Below, one piece after another: positions 36,418 through 44,713 of a DNA stretch of 64,000 nucleotides. Source of the DNA: Thiohalocapsa sp963704155 (lineage in GTDB: Bacteria; Pseudomonadota; Gammaproteobacteria; Chromatiales; Chromatiaceae); the NCBI GenBank assembly GCA_963704155.1, contig CAVPHF010000007.1, forward strand, positions 62,001-126,000, given 5' to 3'. A model generated the notes under the pieces. It made no database searches, was not told where the DNA came from, and saw only the letters and a program-made list of their open reading frames with translations. The position numbers and the translations under genes were made by a program. Within the stretch, counting starts at the first letter, position 1. Each line of letters opens with the position of its first letter.

Positions 36418-36472
36418 AAAAAGGGCCGAGGGCCAAGAAACCTTGACCTCTAAGTGATCGGCCCTCGGCCCT
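36418..36472 (-). terminator. Intrinsic terminator of the fccAB operon
   Basis: On the minus strand, GGGCCGAGGGCC (36472-36461) pairs over 12 bp with GGCCCTCGGCCC (36435-36424), followed by six T (36423-36418). The loop is 25 bases. The upstream arm is part of a run of GGCCCTC heptamer repeats (36461-36492) directly after the fccB stop, which offers alternative pairings. Confidence 0.75.
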
Positions 36473-36496
36473 CGGCCCCCGGCCCTCGGCCTAGGC

Positions 36497-37834
36497 TCAG
36501 GTGAACATATCCGACGTGATATTGCGGAACCAGCCGTAGGCGAAGTCGACCTCGATCGCCCGCGTGCGTGCGTCGGCATCGCTGGGCGACACGCCGCCCG
36601 AGTCGGGTACGCTGACGATCTGTCCGTCTTTCAGCTCGTAGACGCCTGCCACCGAGATACCGTGATCCGGCGCGATGATGCTGTAGCAGGTATTGACGTA
36701 GGAGGTTGCCGGCGGCTTCTTGCCGTTGAGCGCGGCGACGACCGCCGCAGCGCATACCTTTGCCTGCGAGTTGGCGGCGTAGCCGGACTTGGGCATGGCG
36801 CCGGCGATGGCGGCATCACCGATGACGTGCACGCCTGGCAGCAAGGTCGATTCGAAGGTCTGTTGGTCAACCGGGCACCAACCCGAGTTATCGGTGAGCC
36901 CGGCGTTCACCGCGAGCGCGGCGGCTTGCTGATGCGGGATCAGATTGACCACGTCGCCGGTGTATTCGTCCACTTGTCCGACGAGCGTGCGGCTAGCCGG
37001 GTCGGCACCTTCGATGATGCCGCCGGCGGCGCCCGGCACCCACTCGATCATGTCGCCGTAGTGGGCCTTCCAGCCGGCCTGGAACAGGCCCTGTTTGGAG
37101 AAGGCATCCTTGGCATCGAGCAGCAGGATCTTCGACTTGGGCTTGTGCTCCCTGAAGTAGTGCGCGGCCTGTGCGGCTCGTTCATAGGGTCCGGGCGGGC
37201 ATCGGAACGGGTTCGGCGGCGCGACGATCACGAACACCCCGCCGTCGGGCATCGCCTCCAGTTGCTGGCGCAGCAGGCGCGTCTGTGGGCCGGCCTTCCA
37301 TGCGTGCGGCATGCTGGTTTCGGCAGCCTCTTCGGTCATGCCGTCGATGGCGTCCCATCGGAAGCTGACGCCGGGCGAGACGATGAGGCGGTCGTAGTTG
37401 TAGCGATTGCCGCCGGCGCCGGTCACGAAGCCCTGTTCGGCATCGATACGGACGATACGATCCTGCATCACGTTGATACCGCGCCGGGTCAGCCCGCGAT
37501 AATTGAAGGTCAGGCTGTCGAGGTCGCGCTCGCCACTCAGGACCTCGTTGCTCAGCGGGCAGGAGATATAGGCCGGATTCTGCTCGATCAGCGTCACGCG
37601 GATGTCCGGATCGGCAATGTGCAGGTACTTGGCCGCAATGGCGCCGCCATAGCCGCCGCCGACCACGACGACACGCGCCTTGGGGGCCGCGCGCCCGACC
37701 AAAGGCAGGCCGAGGCCGAGCGCTGCGCCGCCCAGGGTTGCCGCCTGCAAGAAGCGGCGGCGGTCGAGATTGGCTGTTTGACTCTCCACTGCGGGCATCT
37801 GGACTGATGACCTATTTGGCTTGTCGTAGCTCAT
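36497..37834 (-). CDS. fccB: Flavocytochrome c sulfide dehydrogenase, flavoprotein subunit
   Basis: Periplasmic FAD subunit oxidising sulfide to sulfur. The start at 37834 overlaps the fccA stop (ATGA) and follows GAGGG; an in-frame extension is rejected. The 445 residues carry a Tat signal (DRRRFLQAATLGGAALG), a Rossmann VVVVGGGYGGAIAA, and Cys92 in SCPLSNEV, equivalent to the cysteine that binds FAD covalently. The redox-active pair is expected at Cys212 (RCPPGPYERA) and Cys383 (NTCYS). It forms a dimer with the diheme FccA. Operon end marked by a strong terminator. Confidence 0.94.
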   Translation of the reverse strand: MSYDKPNRSSVQMPAVESQTANLDRRRFLQAATLGGAALGLGLPLVGRAAPKARVVVVGGGYGGAIAAKYLHIADPDIRVTLIEQNPAYISCPLSNEVLSGERDLDSLTFNYRGLTRRGINVMQDRIVRIDAEQGFVTGAGGNRYNYDRLIVSPGVSFRWDAIDGMTEEAAETSMPHAWKAGPQTRLLRQQLEAMPDGGVFVIVAPPNPFRCPPGPYERAAQAAHYFREHKPKSKILLLDAKDAFSKQGLFQAGWKAHYGDMIEWVPGAAGGIIEGADPASRTLVGQVDEYTGDVVNLIPHQQAAALAVNAGLTDNSGWCPVDQQTFESTLLPGVHVIGDAAIAGAMPKSGYAANSQAKVCAAAVVAALNGKKPPATSYVNTCYSIIAPDHGISVAGVYELKDGQIVSVPDSGGVSPSDADARTRAIEVDFAYGWFRNITSDMFT

Positions 37835-38451
37835 TTCTGGCCCTCGTAGTAGTGCGCGAGTGACGCCAGCTCTTCGTCGCTGAGGACCATCACGCGCTCG
37901 CCCATTTCGTGCGGCTTGCAGCGCGCGCCGCTGGCGCGACAGTTCTCGAGCGCATAGATGGTGTACTCGGCCCACTGCCCGGCCAGCCGGGGCGAGTCAT
38001 CTTCCTGGGCGCGGCCGCCGTCTTCGTGGCAGCTGGCGCAGGCGCGCTCATGCACCTGCTCGCCGGTGCGCACCATGGCCGCCTCGGCGACACGGTCGGT
38101 CGAGACCCAGGGCCGATCGGAGAAATAGGAGGCGATCGCGCGGATCTCCTGATCCGAATAGCCGCGCATGATGCGTCCCATGATGGTCGATGGCCGCAGA
38201 CCCGTCTTGTAGTCATCGAGTACCGAGACAAGGTAGCGCTTGTCCATGCCGCCGATACTCGGCATGTAGAGCCCGGCACTGGCACCATCGGTGCCGTGAC
38301 AGCCGGCACAGGTGTTGGCGAGCATGGTCGGCGAGCGCACGCCCTCGGCCGGCGCCAGCGGACTCCAGGCGACCATTGCCGCGGCCATAATCAGCGCGGG
38401 GATCAGCGCGGGCGCGATCGCCGATCGGCGATGGCTCTGTGGGTTTCGCAT
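37831..38451 (-). CDS. fccA: Diheme cytochrome c subunit of sulfide dehydrogenase
   Basis: Periplasmic diheme cytochrome c of the c4 type that takes electrons from FccB. The start at 38451 is preceded by GGAGG at seven bases; the longer frame upstream is rejected. The 206 residues have a signal peptide (ALIPALIMAAAMVAWSPLAPA) and two haem sites, CAGCH and CASCH, each with a downstream Met (MPSIGG and MGERVMVLSDEE regions) as probable axial ligand. Translationally coupled to fccB. Confidence 0.92.
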   Translation of the reverse strand: MRNPQSHRRSAIAPALIPALIMAAAMVAWSPLAPAEGVRSPTMLANTCAGCHGTDGASAGLYMPSIGGMDKRYLVSVLDDYKTGLRPSTIMGRIMRGYSDQEIRAIASYFSDRPWVSTDRVAEAAMVRTGEQVHERACASCHEDGGRAQEDDSPRLAGQWAEYTIYALENCRASGARCKPHEMGERVMVLSDEELASLAHYYEGQK

Positions 38452-38572
38452 GCAAGGTCCTCCAGGTCGGTTATGAGGCGGCTCGCTGCTGCTGCCGCTC
38501 GATTCTTGGGCGCTCGCTGGTCGCAACCCTGTCTGCGGCTGTGACGCTAGCGAAGACCGCCGCGGATCGACC

Positions 38573-38586
38573 TTGATCTGACTCAA
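38573..38586 (-). promoter_or_regulatory. FNR-type box upstream of fccAB
   Basis: TTGATCTGACTCAA matches the consensus at nine of ten positions and is centred 128 bases before the fccA start. A degenerate relative, CTGATCTAGAGCAG at 38612-38625 (seven of ten), lies exactly 39 bp further upstream. This suggests that sulfide oxidation is induced under the same anaerobic or nitrogen-oxide signal as nap. Confidence 0.68.
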
Positions 38587-38735
38587 GTCTGCGCCGCAGC
38601 GGTGCGGGAGACTGATCTAGAGCAGGATGGAGAAAGAATTCGGCGTTCAGGCGCCGGGTGGTCGCGGGGACTGGCAGGCGACCAGCTTGAGTTCGTCGGT
38701 CGGGTGCAGCTCGGCCATTTCGAGCGATTAGTACG

Positions 38736-38879
38736 ACCAACCAGCTCGAGCAACAGGTCGCGGTCGCTGATGGGAATCAGGGCGCCGGTCACCGAGAGCA
38801 GCCCGGACTGTTTGAGCTGCTTTGTGACCCGCGACTATGGCTCGGGCTTGATCGACAGCCGCGACGCGAGCGAGGGATC
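38736..38879 (-). pseudogene. Remnant of a Crp/Fnr-family regulator C-terminus
   Basis: Forty-eight codons read as a Crp/Fnr winged helix: DPSLASRLSIKPEP, then a TAG stop, then SRVTKQLKQSGLLSVTGALI and PISDRDLLLELV. The order and spacing match FNR-type proteins, with the stop falling in the recognition helix. No start or effector domain remains upstream, where the fused RND gene ends. The rest of 38452-38735 has only the FNR-type box described separately. Low complexity of evidence, but the resemblance is specific. Confidence 0.65.
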
Positions 38880-40629
38880 ACCCTGAGGTTGGATGGGAGT
38901 TCAGCGCCCGCGACGCCTTTCGATAGCGCCAAACCGCGGTGCCGAGCAACGCCAGCAACCAGCTTGCCGAGACCGCGATCATCAGTCCCCCAGCCGCTGC
39001 CAGCGAGGGCGCGATCAGGCCTGCGGCGCTCAGCAGCACAGCCGCGACCTGCGGCGCGGCTTGCCAGCGTGAGGGTGCATCGGGCAATAGACGATGCATG
39101 TGCGGGATGCGCACCTGCATGCGGCCGAGTGCAAGTTGCCGAGATTGCAGATGGAACCAGCACAAGAAGGGCACGATCTTGAACAGCATGCCGCTCGGCA
39201 GCCCAAAGCCGACCACCAGGATCAATAAACCGATCCAGCCGAACGGACCCCAGGCGGCATGCAGCTGCACCCAGTCGAACAGGCGCGGCAGCGGCACGCC
39301 GGCGAGCACCGGCAAGAGTTGCAGCAGCGCGCCGACCATGATCTGGCCGAGAAAGCCGACGGTCAGCAGGTGAGTTGCGGCGAGTGCTGCCGGGCTCCAG
39401 CGGGTGGCGATGATGGCGTCGTCGACCAGCGCACCGACCGCGATGGCCATGCCGCCCAGGGTCATGGTGTTGACACTCGCGCCAAGGGCCTCGAGCACCC
39501 GTACCGCGGTCAGCAGCGAGAGCGGGATGGCCAGCGCCGTGATGATGGTCGCGCTCGCGCTCCAAATAAAGGTGAAGACGATGAGCACCAGCAGGATGGC
39601 GCCGTCGCGCAGGGCGTGCTCGACATTGCGCACCGCCAGTTCGATGAAGTCCGCCTGCCGGAACAGCTCTGTCTCGATCATCATGCCGGCGGGCAGGCCG
39701 GACTGCAGCTCGCGCGGCGTCTGGTCCAGACGCGCGGTCAGCGCCAGGGTGTTGGCGTCCGGCTGTTTTTGGATCGCGAGCACGACGGCCGGCTCGCCGT
39801 TGGCCGAGGCGGCGCCGCGCCGGATCGCCGGGCCGATGCGCACCTCGGCGACATCGGCCACGCGCACGGGCAGATTGCCGCGGCGGTCGACCACGGTCGC
39901 CGCGATGTCGTCGGCGCTTTGCACGCGGCCGAGGCCGTAGATCAGATATTCCTGACCGTTGTCGACCGTGAAGCCGGCGGAGGTGTTCTCATTGGTCTCG
40001 CTCAACGCGCGCCGGACCTGATCCAGGCCAAGCCCGTAGTTGGCCAGCTTCACCGGGTCCAGCAGCACCTGATATTGGCGGCTGTCGCCGCCGGTGGGGG
40101 TCACCTGCGCGACGCCGGGTACGGCCAGCAGTTGTCGGCGCAGCGTCCAGTCGGCCTCGGTCTTGAGTGTCATCAAGTCGTGCCGATCCGAATGCAGCCC
40201 GACGTACATGATCTCGCCCATAATCGATGCGACCGGCGCCAGCACTGGCGGTGCCATGTCCGGCGGCAGGCTCGGCATGGCGCTCTGCAAGCGTTCGGCG
40301 ACGATCTGTCGGGCGCGGAAGATGTCCATGTCCCAGTCGAAGTCGACCCAGACGATGGCCGCGCCGATCGAGGTCGAGGAACGGATACGGCGCACACCCG
40401 CGGCGCCGTTCAGCGCCGTCTCGATCGGGATGCTCACCAATGCCTCCATCTCAACCGGCGCCAGACCCGGCGCCTCCGCCAGCACCGTGACCGTTGGTGC
40501 GGTCAGGTCCGGGAAGACGTCCACCGGCATCTGCAGCGCACGATAGCCGCCGTAGCCGAGCAGGAGCGCGGCGGCGGCGAGGATGAACAGCCGATCCTTG
40601 AGTGACCAGCGGATCAGGTTGGCGATCAT
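38878..40629 (-). CDS. Truncated RND metal-efflux pump fused to another membrane protein
   Basis: Residues 1-408 match the N-terminal part of CzcA/CusA-type RND pumps: NLIRWSLKDRLFIL, VDVFPDLTAPTVTVLAEAPG, the porter domain and GGMAIAVGALVDDAII. Normal pumps exceed 1000 residues. From residue 409 the sequence changes to an unrelated polytopic stretch (ATHLLTVGFLGQIMVGALLQ, LHAAWGPFGWIGLL, FKIVPFLCWFHLQSR) recalling conserved membrane proteins of denitrifiers. The open frame of 583 residues thus looks like a deletion fusion near 39406. It overlaps the adjacent Crp remnant by two bases. Metal efflux activity is unlikely. Confidence 0.75.
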   Translation of the reverse strand: MIANLIRWSLKDRLFILAAAALLLGYGGYRALQMPVDVFPDLTAPTVTVLAEAPGLAPVEMEALVSIPIETALNGAAGVRRIRSSTSIGAAIVWVDFDWDMDIFRARQIVAERLQSAMPSLPPDMAPPVLAPVASIMGEIMYVGLHSDRHDLMTLKTEADWTLRRQLLAVPGVAQVTPTGGDSRQYQVLLDPVKLANYGLGLDQVRRALSETNENTSAGFTVDNGQEYLIYGLGRVQSADDIAATVVDRRGNLPVRVADVAEVRIGPAIRRGAASANGEPAVVLAIQKQPDANTLALTARLDQTPRELQSGLPAGMMIETELFRQADFIELAVRNVEHALRDGAILLVLIVFTFIWSASATIITALAIPLSLLTAVRVLEALGASVNTMTLGGMAIAVGALVDDAIIATRWSPAALAATHLLTVGFLGQIMVGALLQLLPVLAGVPLPRLFDWVQLHAAWGPFGWIGLLILVVGFGLPSGMLFKIVPFLCWFHLQSRQLALGRMQVRIPHMHRLLPDAPSRWQAAPQVAAVLLSAAGLIAPSLAAAGGLMIAVSASWLLALLGTAVWRYRKASRALNSHPTSG

Positions 40630-40640
40630 CGCGGATCTCC

Positions 40641-42444
40641 TCAGTGGGCGTGGGCATGGCCGGCCTCGGCGCTGGCGCCGGCGGCGAGATGAACCAGGTA
40701 GGCGCCGCGGCTGACCACCCGCTCACCCGCTTCGAGACCGTCGCGGATGCCAACGTAGGCGCCGTCGCGGATGCCGGTATGCACCAGCCGGCGCTCGAAG
40801 TGTTCGCCGTCCGACTGCAGGTAGACGACGTCGGCACCGGCATCGTTGACCAGCGCACCCGCCGGCACCGCCAGACCGTCCTGGACCTCGCCGGTGTACA
40901 CCCGCGCGGTCACCGACTGGCCCATGCGCAGACGCTCGTCCGGGCGCGGGAACTCGAAGATCACCGGAACCGTGCGGCTGGCAGGGTCGACCAAGGCGCC
41001 AAAAGCCATCAACCGGGCGCCGGCCTCGGGCGTCACCTCGAACACCCTCCCTGGGTCTGGCGCGAAGCCGGGCACCCGGAACCAGGCACCATCGGGCTCG
41101 ATGATGCGGCCGATGTCGGCCTCGGCGACCTGGGCATCGAGCCAGAGCCGACGCGGGTCGACGATGTGAAACAGCCGCGCACCCTCCTGCACGAATCCCC
41201 CGGGGGCCACCTCGACCCGAGCGACCACGCCGGCGATCGGGGCGCGCACGGGCACTCCGGCCGCCTCGCCCTCCTCGGTACGCTGTACCTGCGCCAGCCG
41301 CCGGCGAACCGCGGTCAGCTCCGCCACCGCCACTTCCTCGGCGCTGCGCGCCTGGAGCACATCCCGAAACGGGATGGAGCGGTCCTGCCAGAGTGCGTCG
41401 AGGCGCTCGCGTTCCTGCCGAGCCAGGTTCAGCACCGAGTCGGCGCGCGTCACGGCCAGTTCCAGGCTGGCGATATCGGCCTCACCGCCGAGCTGCGGAA
41501 CCAGGTAGGCCATGATCTGACCGGCGTCGACCGGCATCCCGGTGAAGGGGAATCGGGCCTCGGCACCGGCGGCCACCGTCCGCAGGTGGCCGTCGATCGG
41601 CGTGGTCACATGTGCCTCTCCGTCGGCGCTCGGTCGCAGCAGGCCGGTGGCCGGAACCGAGCCGCGCAACCGGCGGCGTTCGACCAGGGCAGTGGCGAAG
41701 TCCGAGCGCCATTGCTGCTCCTTGCTCAAGGCCACGCCGTCATGCGTCTCGGCCTCGGGCATGGTTTCAGCGGCGCTGTCGGAATCCGCAAAGACGCTGA
41801 CGGTTCCGAGATCGAAGGTCGTCGTCCGACCCTGCGAGTTCAGCTCGATCCGCAGCCGCTGGTCACCAGTGGTAGTGGGCAGCATCCGGACGCGGAACAG
41901 CCCCGGTCGGCTCGGTGCCTCGGCGATGACCTCGCTCAGCGCCTCGCCTGTCTCGGCGCCAGATGTATTCGGCCTGAGCGACGCAAGCAGCCTGCCTTCG
42001 GTCACGGGGGTGAAATCGCTCAGGCGTGTCAGGTGCGCGAGTAGCTCAGCCGGCTCGCCCGCGACCAGCGACGGGCGCTTCAGGAACAGCTCCAGGCCAT
42101 CCAGATAGCGCGTCAGCCAAATCGTTTCGTCGTGCGCCTCGTGGACGTCTTCGTCGGCGTGGGGGTGCTCGCCGCCCAGGCGTTCAATCAGCCAATGCTG
42201 CGTCCGGTGCCACCAGGGTGCTTCGGTGTCGTGCCGGGCGTGCGCTCCATGCTCGCCGAGTTCGTGCGCAAGGACCCGCGCGCCGGTGTCGGTTCCGGCG
42301 GCTGCTTGCTGTTGCGGCAGGGCCGTGTCGTTCGGCTGCTCATGCGCTTGGGCGTAAATCGGCGCCGGCGAGGCCAAGCGCAAGGCCAAGCGCCAGACGG
42401 GGCCCGATCACCGGCCGCTGGGCCGTCGGGTTGAGATAAGACAT
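40641..42444 (-). pseudogene. RND periplasmic adaptor (CusB/CzcB-like), frameshifted
   Basis: Membrane-fusion adaptor with His-rich N- and C-termini (HEQPND...HAHARHD and GHAHAH), a barrel-sandwich domain (HVTTPIDGHL, APIAGVVARV) and a helical hairpin rich in Arg/Glu. A good ribosome-binding site (GGAG) and ATG at 42444 start a signal peptide MSYLNPTAQRPVIGPRLALG, but this frame must shift by one base near 42390-42365 to join the adaptor frame, which has no plausible start of its own (only TTG at 42389). It is either a real frameshift or a sequencing error. It accompanies the broken pump. Confidence 0.7.
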
Positions 42445-42512
42445 GTCCGTCGATCTCCGAGTGGCAAAAAAGGGTTGCACGCCGCTGGCGGCGCGCAAGT
42501 CAGCTTCAGCAA

Positions 42513-42899
42513 CTAGACGGAGAACAGCGGAGGACGGAGCAGCGGAGTGGATGTGCGCGAGTGACAGGCGGGATCGCGGCCAATACCGGTCGCGGCGGAG
42601 CCGGGGAGGGCGGGGGTGCGATACTCGGACGGCGCGCCGAGCAGGTGCGCGGACGCATGGCAGCCATGATCACAGCTGTCGTTGCCATCGACGCCCTCCT
42701 GCCCATGACCATGCGTATCGATGGCCAGGGTGGCGGCGAGGCTGTAACCGAGATGAGTGATCAGCAGCATCAGCGCGATGCCGCGCACGGCCATCGGCCG
42801 GGGATTGCGCCGTGCCGTGCGTTGCGCGCGCGACATCCGCTTGATGACCGCTTCGGGCGATCGGCATTGGGTCTGATGACGGTCGAGCCAGCTGAACAT
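42513..42899 (-). CDS. His/Cys-rich protein linked to metal-efflux locus
   Basis: A 128-residue protein with one hydrophobic segment (AVRGIALMLLITHLGYSLAA), then a metal-binding-looking stretch DTHGHGQEGVDGNDSCDHGC with HASAH. Similar small exported proteins precede RND copper or zinc efflux genes, where they may bind metal. The start at 42899 is tentative; weak ribosome-binding sequence. It is the first gene of the decaying efflux operon, 68 bases before the adaptor. Confidence 0.55.
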   Translation of the reverse strand: MFSWLDRHQTQCRSPEAVIKRMSRAQRTARRNPRPMAVRGIALMLLITHLGYSLAATLAIDTHGHGQEGVDGNDSCDHGCHASAHLLGAPSEYRTPALPGSAATGIGRDPACHSRTSTPLLRPPLFSV

Positions 42900-43096
42900 T
42901 AGATCGCCTATTGGCAGCGTATACTGAATGCATCCGGGTCCGTCTTGCGGTTTTTCTCGACAGGCTTCTCCGACTCTAGAATGCCTCGGCCGGGCGCGCC
43001 GGTGCGCGTCCTTCGCTGCAAGGGGCTTGTTCATCATCGACTGGGCACTATTGCCGATGCTTGGGTTGCGTTCATCCATTTCCGAGGAGACATATC

Positions 43097-43342
43097 ATGC
43101 TCGTCTGGCTCGACCGCTTGCCGCTCTGGCTCTTGCTGGTCCTCGCGCTCACGCTCGGGCTCGCGCCCTTCGTACCGGAGCCCCATCTTTGGGAGAAGCT
43201 CAAGCTGCTGGCGGCCGGACAGCTGGTGCGGCCAATCGATATCTTTGATCTGTTGCTCCATGCTGTGCCCTGGCTGTTGTTGCTGGCCAAGCTCGGGCGC
43301 CTGGTCGTGACGCGCGGGCGCGACGCGGGAGCGATGAGTTAG
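43097..43342 (+). CDS. Small two-helix membrane protein, efflux-associated
   Basis: An 81-residue protein starting MLVWLDRLPLWLLL after GAGGAG at nine bases. It has two hydrophobic helices (5-22 and 56-72) joined by EPHLWEKLKLLAAGQLVRPI. Short proteins of this pattern are frequently found beside RND efflux genes and are sometimes labelled RND transporter by transfer; no activity is known. Divergent from the efflux genes. Confidence 0.65.
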   Translation: MLVWLDRLPLWLLLVLALTLGLAPFVPEPHLWEKLKLLAAGQLVRPIDIFDLLLHAVPWLLLLAKLGRLVVTRGRDAGAMS

Positions 43343-43452
43343 GGAAGCGCTCAAGCATCCGGCGCTTCCCGTGGGGCGCAGGAAGCGCCAACTGCCCCGC
43401 TGGCCCCCGCGGTCGTGAGTTCGCGGGCACCGACGCGGAGACTGGCTGTCTC

Positions 43453-44418
43453 ATGGCCATGAATCCCTTCGTTCCCTTGTTCGCGCGCTGGCCGGCGGGC
43501 TTCCAGTTTCCCCTAAGTTTTCGATTACCCAGCAGCAGGCAGACTGATTTGGACAGCTTCATCCAGACCCACGAGGCGGTGATCCGCCTTGGCTTTTTCT
43601 TCGGTATCTTCACCCTGATGGCCCTTTGGGAGGTGCGCGCACCGCGCCGCGCGCTGACCCTGACGCGGCTGCAGCGCTGGACCAGCAACCTTGGGCTGGT
43701 GGTGCTCAACACCCTGCTGCTGCGCGTGCTCTTCCCTGCCGCGGCGGTGGGTATGGCGTTGTTCGCCAACGCACAGGGCTGGGGCCTGCTGAACGCGATC
43801 GAGTTGCCGTTCTGGCTCGCCGTCCTCGCCGCCGTCGTCGTGCTCGACTTTGCGATATGGACGCAGCATGTGCTGTTTCACGCCGTCCCCGCGTTCTGGC
43901 GGCTGCATCGGGTACATCATGCCGATCTCGACTACGACCTCACCACCGGCGCGCGCTTCCACCCCATCGAGATCATCCTGTCGATGCTGATCAAGTTCGC
44001 GACCATCGCCGCGCTCGGGCCGCCGGTCGTGGCCGTGATCCTGTTCGAGGTCATCTTGAACGGCATGGCGATGTTCAATCACGCCAACGTCGGGCTGCCG
44101 GCCAGAGTGGACCGCGCACTGCGCTGGCTGGTCGTTACGCCGGACATGCACCGTGTGCATCATTCCGTCGAGGATGACGAGACCAACTCCAACTTCGGCT
44201 TCAATCTCTCCTGCTGGGACCGCCTGCTCGGCACCTACCGCGCGCAGCCCCGCGCCGGTCATCAGGGCATGACCATCGGCATCCGCGGCCAGCGTGATCC
44301 GCGCCAGGTCGACCGGCTCGACGGCATGCTGGCATTACCCTTTGTCGGCAAGGTGGCCGACTACGCCATCAACCGTCGGAGCTGGGCTGAACCACGCTCC
44401 CCTGACGCCTCTGGATAG
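43453..44418 (+). CDS. Fatty acid hydroxylase / sterol desaturase family protein
   Basis: Integral membrane di-iron oxygenase-type protein, 321 residues. Histidine boxes are HVLFH, HRVHHAD, the FNHANVG site and the late HRVHHS, arranged as in the fatty acid hydroxylase superfamily. About five hydrophobic segments precede and separate them. The substrate (lipid or hopanoid-like) is unknown. No ribosome-binding site is obvious before the ATG. Confidence 0.85.
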   Translation: MAMNPFVPLFARWPAGFQFPLSFRLPSSRQTDLDSFIQTHEAVIRLGFFFGIFTLMALWEVRAPRRALTLTRLQRWTSNLGLVVLNTLLLRVLFPAAAVGMALFANAQGWGLLNAIELPFWLAVLAAVVVLDFAIWTQHVLFHAVPAFWRLHRVHHADLDYDLTTGARFHPIEIILSMLIKFATIAALGPPVVAVILFEVILNGMAMFNHANVGLPARVDRALRWLVVTPDMHRVHHSVEDDETNSNFGFNLSCWDRLLGTYRAQPRAGHQGMTIGIRGQRDPRQVDRLDGMLALPFVGKVADYAINRRSWAEPRSPDASG

Positions 44419-44713
44419 GCCTGCGGTTTCCCGTGCCGCCGCTTTTCAGCAGCATCCGCATCGAAACCCTGTTCGGCGCCATGACAGGTGCGAACAGCTT
44501 GTGGCAACCGAGTCCCGCGACCGTGCGGCGTTTGAAAGCGAGCGGTTGCTCCTGGTCGCAATGCGGAGCCACACATATTGGCCGAAAGCAGCCAATACCG
44601 ATCTTGGTTCTGAACTTCCGTTCCTGGCCCAGGGAACAATTGCGCTGCGTCGCTGCAATGCTAGGCTGTAAGGAGAAAAGGCTAACGCAGGCGGATTCGG
44701 GGAGGCCAGCAGC

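Noticed and set aside
36461..36492. CRISPR-like array from the GGCCCTC repeats
   Set aside because: Units are 7 bp with no spacers; they form part of a terminator stem.
39259..40605. Long plus-strand frame of 448 codons
   Set aside because: Antisense to the RND-like gene; low-complexity Gln/Arg/His-rich translation typical of GC-rich shadows.
40602..42044. Plus-strand frame of 480 codons
   Set aside because: Antisense to the adaptor; no domain, no ribosome-binding site.
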